From CBDBJL01 sp965206365 (lineage in GTDB: Bacteria > Pseudomonadota > Alphaproteobacteria > JABAAW01 > JAHZMA01), in contig CBDBJL010000019.1 in the NCBI GenBank assembly GCA_965206365.1, forward strand, positions 1 to 64,000: a DNA stretch of 64,000 bases, in the 5' to 3' direction. The notes below the pieces were generated by a model. The model saw nothing but the letters and a program-made list of their open reading frames with translations. It was not told the DNA's origin and did not search any database. Made by a program: the position numbers and the translations under genes. The first letter of the stretch is position 1; each line of letters opens with the position of its first letter. Below are positions 19,137-27,102 of the stretch, piece by piece.

Positions 19137-19499
19137 TTAATTTCTATTGCCACTCACACTGAGCTTTCTATAAGCTTGTCCACAATGTTCTTCACAGTAA
19201 GGGCGATTCTTTTGAACTTCTTCGGCACAGAAATAAAAATTATTTTCGTTAGGATGTCCAAAGGGCCATTGGCATTGATTATCATCGGGAAAAATGGTTA
19301 CATAATTTTTTTTGGGAAATTTTACTTTATTTGTTTTGCTTGCAGAAATACCAAGCCTGTTAGCTTTTCCGATAACAGCATTTCGGGTTACCCCCTCACC
19401 TAGTTTTTGTGCAATATCTCGGGCAGAAATTCCAGAATTCCATAATTCCTTTAGCAGGTTCACATTGTTGTCGTTCCATTCAAAGGATGGTTTTGTCAT
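19137..19499 (-). CDS. gcrA: GcrA cell-cycle regulator
   Basis: GcrA is an alphaproteobacterial transcription factor that works with sigma-70 at promoters with CcrM-methylated GANTC sites and controls DNA replication and division genes. The 120-residue product has the N-terminal helix-turn-helix (WNDNNVNLLKELW, then SARDIAQKLG, then TRNAVIGKANRLGI) and the C-terminal CQWPFGHP...FCAEE...PYCEEHC cysteine segment. The frame runs back to a TTG at 19568, but ATG at 19499 matches the family start. No CcrM gene is in the window. The 286 bp between it and tRNA-Thr hold no gene that I can see. Confidence 0.93.
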   Translation of the reverse strand: MTKPSFEWNDNNVNLLKELWNSGISARDIAQKLGEGVTRNAVIGKANRLGISASKTNKVKFPKKNYVTIFPDDNQCQWPFGHPNENNFYFCAEEVQKNRPYCEEHCGQAYRKLSVSGNRN

Positions 19500-19785
19500 T
19501 ATATTCCCATTTCCACTTTTTACAAAATCATAAAAAACCACTATCCTACAAACAGATAAGATTTTCAACTTCTGTTCATATTACATGATATCCATTTTAT
19601 ATTCATTATATTTTTGTCTCTATTTTGAATAAATTGTAAAAAAATATTGATATCCTGTACAGATTAGAATAAAAAGAATGAATATTTAATATCGATTGAG
19701 AAGTAGCCTATGGTTTTTATAACAGTGATTTTTGCTGAAATTGATTCTATGTGGGATATTTTATATAAGATGAATATGCAATAAT

Positions 19786-19861
19786 GCCGGCGTAGCTCAG
19801 TTGGTAGAGCAGGGGTTTTGTAAACCTAAGGTCCGCGGTTCAAGTCCGTGTGCCGGCACCA
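19786..19861 (+). tRNA. tRNA-Thr (anticodon UGU)
   Basis: The cloverleaf is complete: acceptor GCCGGCG pairs with TGCCGGC, the D stem is GCTC/GAGC, the anticodon loop TTTGTAA carries TGT, the T stem is CGCGG/CCGTG with loop TTCAAGT, and CCA is encoded. The top pair of the anticodon stem (27-43) is G-A and the next is G-U, so that stem is weaker than usual. It reads ACA codons. It lies 36 bases before the probable pyrD start. Confidence 0.95.
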
Positions 19862-19897
19862 TTTTTATCAAGATTATATTTTTGTGATTATTTAGGC

Positions 19898-20938
19898 TTG
19901 AAGATTAACTATCTTACTTTGTTGCGTTTATTGCCTCCAGAATTAGCACATTTTCTAGCGTTGCGTTTTATGATGTTGGCTCCGAATTTGTCGCAAAAAT
20001 ATTGTTATGATTCGGCTTTTTTTTCGCAAGAAATTGTCGGGCTTCATTTTCCCAATCCAATTGGGCTTGCCGCGGGTTTGGATAAAGATGCGATTGCTGG
20101 TCTGAATCTATTTCGGTTGGCATTTGGTTTTATTGAATTGGGTACGGTTACTCCATTGCCACAAGGCGGAAACCCGAAGCCACGGTTATTTCGGTTACAA
20201 TCGGAAAGAGCGATCATTAATCGGATGGGTTTTAATAATTTAGGCAGTGCGCATATGGCAGCATCGTTGCAATTGATTCGGCAAAAAAAACAAGTTGGAC
20301 AAATTATTGGCGTGAATATTGGGAAAAATAAAATGGGAGATCTGCAAGATTATCTTACCTGTTTTCTTGAATGCGCACCTTATAGCGACTATGTTACAAT
20401 TAACATTTCATCGCCTAATACTCCTGGGCTTCGGGATTTGCAAAATCCTGAAATAATTAAGAAATTATTGTCACAATTAAAGGAATTGGCATTGCAAAAA
20501 AATATTTCTTGTCCGATTTTTTTAAAACTTTCTCCTGATCTTCCTTCTGATCTTATACAACCATTAATTCAAGCGGTATCTTATGCAGATGCTTTGATTC
20601 TCACAAATACCACAATTCGCCGTGAGCATTTACCTGCAAAATATAGCCAAGAAAAGGGTGGTTTAAGTGGTGCCCCTTTATTTGATATTTCTACCGATAT
20701 TTTGCGAGAATTTGCTTATGGTACTGAAGGGAAGATCCCTTTAATTGGTGTGGGGGGGATTAGCAATGCTGAACAAGCCTATCTAAAAATTAAGGCGGGG
20801 GCGTGTTTGCTACAAATTTATACGGCACTGATCTATGGCGGGGTTACTTTGGTCGCAGATATTTTACAAGGGCTAGAGATTCGGTTAAAGGCTGATGGGT
20901 TTGCACATATAAGTGATGCTGTGGGTGCAGATCTTTGA
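19898..20938 (+). CDS. pyrD: Dihydroorotate dehydrogenase (quinone), class 2
   Basis: PyrD oxidises dihydroorotate to orotate in pyrimidine synthesis and passes electrons to quinone at the inner membrane. FMN- and substrate-site motifs are FPNPIGLAAGLDKDA, NRMGFNN, GVNIGKNK, the catalytic-base region TINISSPNTPGLRDLQ with Ser, LKLSPDL and LTNTT. The N-terminal PPELAHFLALRF helix is the membrane-association element of class 2. The frame is open back into the tRNA-Thr gene, where a GTG cannot be the start; TTG at 19898 gives 346 residues and is my choice, but no clear ribosome site precedes it. A HAD hydrolase gene follows after 14 bp. Confidence 0.92.
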   Translation: MKINYLTLLRLLPPELAHFLALRFMMLAPNLSQKYCYDSAFFSQEIVGLHFPNPIGLAAGLDKDAIAGLNLFRLAFGFIELGTVTPLPQGGNPKPRLFRLQSERAIINRMGFNNLGSAHMAASLQLIRQKKQVGQIIGVNIGKNKMGDLQDYLTCFLECAPYSDYVTINISSPNTPGLRDLQNPEIIKKLLSQLKELALQKNISCPIFLKLSPDLPSDLIQPLIQAVSYADALILTNTTIRREHLPAKYSQEKGGLSGAPLFDISTDILREFAYGTEGKIPLIGVGGISNAEQAYLKIKAGACLLQIYTALIYGGVTLVADILQGLEIRLKADGFAHISDAVGADL

Positions 20939-20952
20939 TTAAGGAGTAAAAA

Positions 20953-21849
20953 ATGATATTGCAAAAATTAAGAGAAATTGCATCGCGATATGATGTGTAT
21001 TTGGTAGATCAGTGGGGGGTGTTGCATAATGGGGTAGAGCTGTTTCCCGATGCCTTAGAAGCGATGATTGGGCTAAAAGAGCAGGGGAAGCAGGTGATTA
21101 TTCTTTCTAATTCTAGTAAGCCACGATTATTTACAGAAAATTTTTTAAGTGATTTAGGATTTCATCGGCAATATTATGATTATTTAATTACCTCAGGTTC
21201 TGATTTTCAGGATAATATTTTTATGGGGCAAGATGAATTTTATCAAAAATTGGGAAAAAAATGTTATTTGCTGAGCTGGCAACAAGATATGACCCTGAAA
21301 GATGGCAAAGTTCAACATGCAGTTTTGATTGACTTGCCAATTGAAGTTGTTTCAAATATTGATTCTGCGGATTTTATTTTATGTGCAGGTGTGGATCGGG
21401 CGCAAGATCTAGCCGATTATTTTGAGCTTTTAGAACAAGCAAAAATGCGTAATTTACCAATGATTTGTATTAATCCTGATCAATTCTCGGTTAATTCTAT
21501 GGGGATCATAGAAATTTGTCCGGGGGCTATTGCTGCGGTTTATGAAGAAAAATATCAAGGTATTGTGCGTTGGCATGGTAAGCCTTACCCTTGGGTTTAT
21601 CAAACGGCTGCAAGATTTGCAGGGCAAGATGTAGGGAAAAATTTTTTAGCCATTGGTGATTCGCTACATCATGATATTAAAGGGATTAAAGATGCAGGTG
21701 GTGATGGGTTATTTATTACCAGTGGTGTGGCTTGGCAAGATTTAGGCTTAACGCATCAATATGATGATGCGAGTGCAACGGCTTTGCAGAGACTTTATGA
21801 TGATTTTGCCATTTATCCAGATTATGCCCAAACAAGATTGGTTTGGTAG
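20953..21849 (+). CDS. HAD-superfamily hydrolase, class IIA
   Basis: A 298-residue cytosolic phosphatase-like protein of the NagD-like class IIA haloacid dehalogenase group, close to the alphaproteobacterial TIGR01459 type. Motif I is in VDQWGVLHNG (residues 18-27), motif II is the LSNSS segment, and motif IV is AIGDSLHHDIKGIKDAG near residue 235. The substrate is unknown; relatives act on sugar phosphates and nucleotides. ATG at 20953 is preceded by a good AAGGAG site, and the gene is 14 bp after pyrD, so the two are co-transcribed. It borders the decayed restriction island. Confidence 0.85.
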   Translation: MILQKLREIASRYDVYLVDQWGVLHNGVELFPDALEAMIGLKEQGKQVIILSNSSKPRLFTENFLSDLGFHRQYYDYLITSGSDFQDNIFMGQDEFYQKLGKKCYLLSWQQDMTLKDGKVQHAVLIDLPIEVVSNIDSADFILCAGVDRAQDLADYFELLEQAKMRNLPMICINPDQFSVNSMGIIEICPGAIAAVYEEKYQGIVRWHGKPYPWVYQTAARFAGQDVGKNFLAIGDSLHHDIKGIKDAGGDGLFITSGVAWQDLGLTHQYDDASATALQRLYDDFAIYPDYAQTRLVW

Positions 21850-21973
21850 GGTATTTATGGTTGTTTTTGTTACATTTATGAGAAATATTCTTAAAATAAT
21901 TTTTAAGTTTGATCTGTATTTAGTAATTGCCTCATTATAAAAATTAAGGTGATAATAGATTTAATTAATCCAC

Positions 21974-22123
21974 TCATATTTTATATTCATATTCAATTAG
22001 TATATTTTCAAGCAAATTAGCAGGATTATTCGGATTTTGTATTTTCACATTTTGCACATTACATTTTTTTGAAATTTGATTTCTAATTTCAATGTTAAAT
22101 GATTCAAAATTACTCTTAACCAT
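21974..22123 (-). other. Short open fragment at the end of the first restriction island
   Basis: A 49-codon frame from ATG at 22123 to TGA at 21974. It is rich in Asn, Ile and Lys, contains an NVQNVKIQNPNNPANLLENI stretch and ends in IEYEYKI. I do not recognise it. It lies immediately after the endonuclease remnant, on the same strand, and may be a displaced C-terminal piece of that enzyme or of another lost gene. It has no visible ribosome site, and expression is doubtful. Confidence 0.3.
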
Positions 22124-22131
22124 TAGTGCTT

Positions 22132-22511
22132 TTATGTAAGATTAAGGTTGTTTTTCTGTGATGCAGTCGTTATCATATTGCTATTTCTGTAAAGTTTATC
22201 TTTGGGAAACGAACTGTTAAGAGCAATTGCTCATTGTTTTCAATTTTCTTTATTTCAAAAGCATCACTGTTTCTTATAATTAAATCAGGTGGATTGTTTT
22301 GATTTCCTGTATAAGAAAAATATTCACTTTGTAGCTCTATTCTTTCTTTTTCATTTAATTGAAATTGACCGCATAATACATCTTTGATTAAATTCTCCAA
22401 TGCCTTGCCAGTGTTGTTAATTCTTATTTTGGAGCTCAAATTCTTGTATCTATCAAGACTGTATAAATCATTATCAATAATATTATTGATTGCATGTAAG
22501 GTTGTTTTCAT
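22132..22511 (-). pseudogene. Type II restriction endonuclease remnant, NgoPII-like
   Basis: The first 90 codons from ATG at 22511 resemble NgoPII-type (GGCC-cutting) endonucleases: GKALENLIKDVLCG, then FSYTGNQNNPPDLII and the catalytic-type DAFEIKKIE. Near 22225 the frame breaks: one base is missing before a second frame that continues with ALNSSFPKDKLYRNSNMIT, exactly what the family has next. That frame stops at 22132, so about half of the usual 270-280 residues is gone. The start overlaps the methylase stop as TAATG, the normal coupling of a methylase-endonuclease pair. The gene cannot make an active enzyme. Confidence 0.75.
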
Positions 22512-23164
22512 TAAATATAACTTAAAACTTGTTTTGCCATTTCATAAGATAGATTTACAGGAACGGCATTACCAACCATTTTGTAACCATCTAGAATATT
22601 ATTTACATAAATTTGAATTCATCAGGAAAAGTTTGAATTCTTGCACATTCATGAATGGAAAGTCTACGATATAAATGCTCGCTTCCTTTTTTGAACTCTC
22701 GTTTATTTTGCTCAATGAATGTCATTTTTGGAGCTTGTGGATAAAGTGGTGCATGTCTACCTCCTGCTTGTATTGTAAAAGACTGCTCATTCCAATCTCT
22801 TACTCTGTTTCTTTCGTGCAATATTCCTGAAACATTTTCTGCTACAAAAAACAAAGGTTTCTTATCTTTAATGATTCTCGTATAGTTAAAAAATAACTTA
22901 CCTCTTGAATCGTTAATGCCACGCAAAGCTCCTGTTTCGCTCCAACTTTGGCAAAATTATACCGATGCAATCAAGAATTTCATCGTTTTTTATTTTTCTT
23001 ATGTCTCTTTTGTCAAGTGGTACATTTTTAAAATTATGTTCAAATGTTTGCCATATTGTTTTATCATATTCATTAGCATAAATTGTATTAAATCCTGCTT
23101 TTTTGAATCTTAAATCTAAACCATCTGCACCTGAAAATAAAGAAACTATATTAAGATTTTTCAT
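22511..23164 (-). pseudogene. DNA cytosine-5 methyltransferase remnant, HaeIII-like
   Basis: The pieces read like M.HaeIII: motif I SLFSGADGLDLRFKKAGF from ATG 23164, then LRGINDSRGKLFF, AENVSGILHE, RNRVRDWNEQSFT, RRLSIHECARIQTFPDEF and a last GYKMVGNAVPVNL. Three lesions are visible. About 11 bp is missing near 22954, removing Gly-Gly-Pro-Pro just before the catalytic Cys. About 100 codons are missing between AENVSGILHE and RNRVRDW, which normally hold the variable target-recognition region. One base is missing near 22610. It starts 1 base after the dinD remnant stop and is coupled to the endonuclease remnant. Confidence 0.85.
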
Positions 23165-23165
23165 A

Positions 23166-23370
23166 CTAACTATCTAACTTTTTAACCTTATTTTTAGCTT
23201 TTCTTAATTTCTTTTGTTCTTTCTTTTTATCAGTTTCTCATTGCTTAACGCTTTTATGTGGAGTTGGCAAATCCTCAAGCTTATTTACCATAGTACCACG
23301 AACCCTTTTACCAACTTTAAAATGAGTTTTGTTTGCGTGTTGCTTACCATATTCATTGTCTTTTTTCAGC
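23166..23370 (-). pseudogene. dinD: DNA-damage-inducible protein D (DinD) C-terminal remnant
   Basis: On the minus strand from about 23370 the frame reads LKKDNEYGKQHANKTHFKVG, then KRVRGTM and LEDLPTPHKSVKQ. This matches the C-terminal part of E. coli DinD (KQQANTTHFDVGRKVRQT, then LPTP and SIKQLE), with a small internal gap. A TGA at 23238-23240 interrupts the frame, and the same frame continues through a Lys-rich tail to TAG at 23166. The first two thirds of the gene are absent. It begins inside the last codons of cobT, marking the right junction of the island. Confidence 0.65.
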
Positions 23371-24375
23371 TGTCGAAACCAAGGCTTCTGCAAATGTTGC
23401 CATGCCAGTTTGGCAGGCAACAGCGGCTCGTAAAATCGATATTGCCAGGGCTCCTCCGCTTGCTTCGCCTAAACGCATATTTAAATTTAAGATCGGAGAT
23501 TTGTTTATTTTTTGTAGAGCAATTTTATGGGCTTGCTCATCAGATAAATGCCCGGCCACGCAATGGTCAAGATAATCAGGTGAAATTTCGTATAAAACGG
23601 CGGCGGCAGCACAAGAAACAAAACCATCGAGAATTACCGCAACATTTGCAATTCTGGCAGCGATTAACAAGCCAACCATAGCAGCAATTTCAAAACCGCC
23701 AACATGGCGCAAAATTTCCAAAGCTTTATAGTCACCAGTAAAATTATTTTGATGCAATTTGACGGCATCAGAAATTAAAGTTTTTTTATTTTCATAAATA
23801 GCATCATCGATTCCAGTGCCACGCCCAACCCAATCTGCAACTTTACCACCAAAAATTGCGTAATAAATGGCTGCAGCTGCGCTGGTATTGCCAATTCCCA
23901 TCTCGCCGGGCACGATAACATCAATATGATCGTCTACGGCCATCATGCCATAGGCAATGGCACGGGCACATTCTTCCTCTTGCATAGCGGCTTGTTTGGT
24001 AAAATCTTGTGTTGGTGTTTCCAGCTGCAATTCATAAACCAAAAATTCAGCATCAACAATTTTGGCAATTTGGTTAATTGCTGCCCCACCCTGTTGAAAA
24101 TTTTGCACCATAGAGGCGGTAACATCAAAGGGAAAAGCCGAGACGATATTATTTTGTGCAATGCCATGATTCCCCGCAAAAACAGCGATTCGAGCCAAAT
24201 TTAAAGGTTGGTTGCGCACTGCAGCATACCAACAGGCTAAATTTTCTAAACGTCCTAAAGAATTTCGAGGTTTCGTTAAATTATTATTTCTTTGTTCAGC
24301 CTGGTTGCGGGCATTTTCATTCAAGGGTTTGAATTGTTGGAACAGGGCAAAAATTTCAGAAAAACTAGCTTCCAT
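23353..24375 (-). CDS. cobT: Nicotinate-nucleotide--dimethylbenzimidazole phosphoribosyltransferase
   Basis: CobT makes alpha-ribazole phosphate, activating the lower ligand of cobalamin. The 340 residues have the family motifs: FAGNHGIAQNN with its His near residue 70, a GGAAINQIAK segment, GEMGIGNTSAAAAI, GRGTGIDD and the C-terminal catalytic-Glu region. The final residues (AEKRQ) come from DNA that in another frame is the dinD remnant, so the island apparently replaced the last few codons without destroying the enzyme. It is divergent from cobS. No other cobalamin genes are present, which suggests late assembly or salvage, or genes elsewhere. Confidence 0.93.
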   Translation of the reverse strand: MEASFSEIFALFQQFKPLNENARNQAEQRNNNLTKPRNSLGRLENLACWYAAVRNQPLNLARIAVFAGNHGIAQNNIVSAFPFDVTASMVQNFQQGGAAINQIAKIVDAEFLVYELQLETPTQDFTKQAAMQEEECARAIAYGMMAVDDHIDVIVPGEMGIGNTSAAAAIYYAIFGGKVADWVGRGTGIDDAIYENKKTLISDAVKLHQNNFTGDYKALEILRHVGGFEIAAMVGLLIAARIANVAVILDGFVSCAAAAVLYEISPDYLDHCVAGHLSDEQAHKIALQKINKSPILNLNMRLGEASGGALAISILRAAVACQTGMATFAEALVSTAEKRQ

Positions 24376-24406
24376 TTGCGAAACCCTTTTAATTTATTGA
24401 ATTAAA

Positions 24407-24433
24407 CTGCAATATGCGATTATGTATTTGCAG
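24407..24433. repeat. Inverted repeat between divergent cobT and cobS
   Basis: CTGCAA at 24407-24412 and TTGCAG at 24428-24433 form a six-base inverted repeat around a 15-base centre in the 97-bp gap between the two divergent cobalamin genes. It could be an operator. No cobalamin-riboswitch B12 box is present. Short repeats occur by chance in AT-rich DNA, so this is weak. Confidence 0.25.
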
Positions 24434-24472
24434 TATTGTGATAATGTTTGTGGTTAGAAAAGGCAAGTTGTT

Positions 24473-25318
24473 TTGTATAAAAATCTTAAAAAGAGAGTGC
24501 TTGATTCGATTTATTTTCCTTTCATGGGCGCGTTATGGGTATTGCAAGCTATGATTAATATTTTACAATTTTTAACATTATTGCCCCTACCTCATGTTTC
24601 TTATCAGCCTTTGCGTAGAGTTATTATTTTGATTCCGATTTCCGGTTTTTTGCTGGGAGCGATGGTTGCAGGATTGTATCATCTGGGTTATTTGCTAAAT
24701 CTTCCACCTTTTTTAAGTGCATTTTTCGCTCTTGCTGGGCAAGTGATCCTTACTGGTGGTTTGCATGAAGATGGTTTGGCTGATAGTGCGGATGCGCTTG
24801 GTGTTCGCCAGGGGAATGGCGGTGAAAAATTGCAAAAAATTCGTATGGATCCTGCCATTGGTAGTTATGGTGTTTTGGCATTATTGATTAGTTTTTCTGG
24901 CAAATTAATGGCAATCACCGCTTTAACGCATCCTAGTATTATTTGGGTTATTGTACCGCTTGCTCATAGTTTATCGCGGGGACAATGGGCGGTTTTGCTT
25001 TATATGTTGCCTTTATTAAAGGGGAGTAAACTTGGCAAGCAAATTCATCAAATTTCGTTTTTGCAGATGGTGATAGGATTCATCATTTCTTTAATGATTG
25101 GCTATATCACTTTGCAATATTTACCAAAATCTATTATTCCTGCGGAAGTATTTTTATTATTTTGGTTATTTCAGATTTATGCTCTTTATGGTTTTATTAA
25201 ATCTTTCTTTGGTGGAATTTCCGGTGATTTACTAGGAGCCAGCCAACAAATTACAGAAACCTTGCTTATTTTTGTGGGTGCTGTCATAATTTTCTTGCCA
25301 AAGGGCATAGTTTTCTGA
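24473..25318 (+). CDS. cobS: Adenosylcobinamide-GDP ribazoletransferase (cobalamin synthase)
   Basis: CobS joins adenosylcobinamide-GDP to alpha-ribazole in the inner membrane, using the product of the CobT pathway. The 281 residues include several transmembrane helices, FLTLLPLPH near residue 35 and the signature GGLHEDGLADSADALG followed by KIRMDPAIGSYG. The start is TTG at 24473, with AAAGG 9-10 bases upstream; ATG codons at 24524 and 24551 are alternatives but have no ribosome site. It is divergent from cobT and followed by tRNA-Pro. Confidence 0.9.
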   Translation: MYKNLKKRVLDSIYFPFMGALWVLQAMINILQFLTLLPLPHVSYQPLRRVIILIPISGFLLGAMVAGLYHLGYLLNLPPFLSAFFALAGQVILTGGLHEDGLADSADALGVRQGNGGEKLQKIRMDPAIGSYGVLALLISFSGKLMAITALTHPSIIWVIVPLAHSLSRGQWAVLLYMLPLLKGSKLGKQIHQISFLQMVIGFIISLMIGYITLQYLPKSIIPAEVFLLFWLFQIYALYGFIKSFFGGISGDLLGASQQITETLLIFVGAVIIFLPKGIVF

Positions 25319-25342
25319 ATAAAGTGATTATCAATTCAGTTA

Positions 25343-25419
25343 CGGGACGTAGCTCAGCTTGGTAGAGTGCCTGCTTTGGGAGCAGGATGTCGTTGGTTCG
25401 AATCCAGCCGTCCCGACCA
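25343..25419 (+). tRNA. tRNA-Pro (anticodon UGG)
   Basis: Full cloverleaf: acceptor CGGGACG with CGTCCCG, anticodon stem CCTGC/GCAGG with loop TTTGGGA containing TGG, T stem GTTGG/CCAGC with loop TTCGAAT, and encoded CCA. It reads CCA and probably other proline codons by wobble. It sits 24 bp after cobS and 41 bp before the NDUFS4-like gene. Confidence 0.97.
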
Positions 25420-25460
25420 TAAGATCGTTGTGATTTTTCATCGTGAAAGGTGTTTTTAAT

Positions 25461-25769
25461 ATGGCACGGGTTAGAATTTCTCAAAATGAAAAGACTGCCA
25501 CTCAATCAGGCCGTAAGGGTACGGATGGTTGGGTTGTGGAGTTTGAGGTAGAGGTTTTTAAAATATCGGATGGTGAAATGCAGTGGAAAAACTCTACCAA
25601 TACCAATCGGCAAATGAGATTACATTTTATCAGTTGCGAATCAGCGGAAAATTGGGCAAAAAAAAATGGACATAGCTATCGAATTATTGTTCCTAATGTA
25701 CGAAAAATTAAACCCAAAGCCTATGCGGATAATTTTTCTTGTGCGCGCATTCAGCCTTGGACTCATTAA
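25461..25769 (+). CDS. NADH-ubiquinone oxidoreductase accessory subunit, NDUFS4-like
   Basis: A 102-residue protein of the ETC complex I conserved-region family (PF04800), the bacterial counterpart of mitochondrial NDUFS4 (18 kDa subunit). NDUFS4 helps hold the NADH-oxidising module on complex I. Recognisable parts are MARVRISQNEKTATQSGR, a WVVEFE strand and the C-terminal DNFSCARIQPWTH. ATG at 25461 with AAAGG about 10 bases upstream is the start; an in-frame GTG at 25443 is less likely. It is a stand-alone gene between two tRNAs, its common position in alphaproteobacteria. Confidence 0.92.
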   Translation: MARVRISQNEKTATQSGRKGTDGWVVEFEVEVFKISDGEMQWKNSTNTNRQMRLHFISCESAENWAKKNGHSYRIIVPNVRKIKPKAYADNFSCARIQPWTH

Positions 25770-25856
25770 ATGATGGCATTAAATTAGGTTTTATAAATTT
25801 TTTAATATGGTGTTATAAAGATTTTATGGTTTTGGTGGCAAATAATGAAATAATTC

Positions 25857-25933
25857 GCGCCTGTAGCTCAGTTGGATAGAGCGCGTGCCTTCTAAGCATG
25901 AGGCCAGGGGTTCAAATCCTCTCAGGCGCGCCA
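25857..25933 (+). tRNA. tRNA-Arg (anticodon UCU)
   Basis: Cloverleaf with acceptor GCGCCTG/CAGGCGC, D arm GCTC/GAGC, anticodon stem CGTGC/GCATG around loop CTTCTAA with TCT, T loop TTCAAAT, discriminator G and encoded CCA. It reads AGA, expected to be a common arginine codon in this AT-rich genome. Confidence 0.97.
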
Positions 25934-25985
25934 TTTATGGTTGTTGTAACAAATTAAGGCAATAGATATTTCCGTATAAAATAAA

Positions 25986-26978
25986 ATGTTAACAAAGAGC
26001 AAAATAGGAGGGGTGAGAAAAACACGGCAAATATTTGCTAGTTTTGTGATTTTTTTTGGCATATCGATTTTTTTTTTCCCGGTTGTTGCAGGGAAACAAG
26101 ATCATCATTTCAACATTTTTGACTGGAAGACGAATTTTGCAAATACCAGCATAGATCTTCAAGAAATTATTCAGGGCGGGCCCGAAAAAGATAACATTTC
26201 TTCGCTTGATAAGCCCAAATTTGTGCCAGCAACGAAAATCAAGGATCTTGCAGATACCGAGCCATTGCTTAGCCTTAACATTAATGGGGATGTACGTGGT
26301 TATCCGCTTCGAGTTTTAATTTGGCATCAAATTGTTAATGATGTTGTTGGGGGTGTTCCTGTAGTTATTACGTACTGTCCGCTTAGCAATTCTGCGATTG
26401 TTTTTGAACGAACATTAGGCGGTGAAGTTATTTCTTTTGGGGTAACGGGGCTTGTACGGCATTCTAATATGGTAATGTATGATTGGGGCGGTGAGAGTTG
26501 GTGGCAACAATTTTTGGGAGAATCGATCGTTGGTGTACGTTCTGGGCAACAGCTTAAGAAAATTGTTTCGCATGTGGAAAGTTTTGCATTGCTACAAGCA
26601 CGTTCACCGCAAAGCAGAATATTAATTCCAAACAAACCGAAAAATCAGTTTTATGGAAAAAATCCTTATGTGAAATATGATACCAGTAAAACACCTTTTT
26701 TATATAAAGGTGTTTATAAAGGAAATTTGCCACCTTTAGCCTATGTTGTGGTTGTTGGTGATCAAGCTTGGCCTTTGCAAGTTTTACGCGAAAGAGGCGA
26801 GATTATTTACAAAGATATTACGATTAGTTTTACAGCGGGACAAAATTCAGCACTAGATCATAGTTTTATTGCAAAAGGGCGCGATATTGGAAATGTTAGG
26901 GTACAAAGAAATGGAAAAGATCTGTCTCATCAGATCATATTCTCTTTTGTTTATGATGCTTTTATTTCTCAAAAATAG
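25986..26978 (+). CDS. DUF3179-domain protein, probably exported
   Basis: A 330-residue protein with an N-terminal hydrophobic segment (about residues 15-36, ending VVAGKQ) that looks like a signal peptide or anchor after a basic start. The body is DUF3179: RGYPLRVLIWHQIVNDVVGG, then VVITYCPLSNSAIVFER, then FGVTGLVRHSNMVMYD. In many family members the second motif reads CPLCNS; here the second Cys is Ser, so a Cys pair is not available at this site. The function of the family is not established. It stands alone after tRNA-Arg. Confidence 0.85.
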   Translation: MLTKSKIGGVRKTRQIFASFVIFFGISIFFFPVVAGKQDHHFNIFDWKTNFANTSIDLQEIIQGGPEKDNISSLDKPKFVPATKIKDLADTEPLLSLNINGDVRGYPLRVLIWHQIVNDVVGGVPVVITYCPLSNSAIVFERTLGGEVISFGVTGLVRHSNMVMYDWGGESWWQQFLGESIVGVRSGQQLKKIVSHVESFALLQARSPQSRILIPNKPKNQFYGKNPYVKYDTSKTPFLYKGVYKGNLPPLAYVVVVGDQAWPLQVLRERGEIIYKDITISFTAGQNSALDHSFIAKGRDIGNVRVQRNGKDLSHQIIFSFVYDAFISQK

Positions 26979-27102
26979 TTTTATTCTTACCCTGAAATCT
27001 GAATCGTAAATATCTTACTTGATAAAGCCTAGAGGCACTGGTAGTATGCGGGTTGAATCTCAATTTCAAAATGAGTTATATAAGGTTAGGAATTTATAGA
27101 TA

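Noticed and set aside
21850..23400. Active restriction-modification or new defence system
   Set aside because: All three genes have frameshifts, nonsense codons or large deletions, including loss of the catalytic motif.
24376..24472. Cobalamin riboswitch between cobT and cobS
   Set aside because: The gap is only 97 bp and no B12-box sequence is present on either strand.
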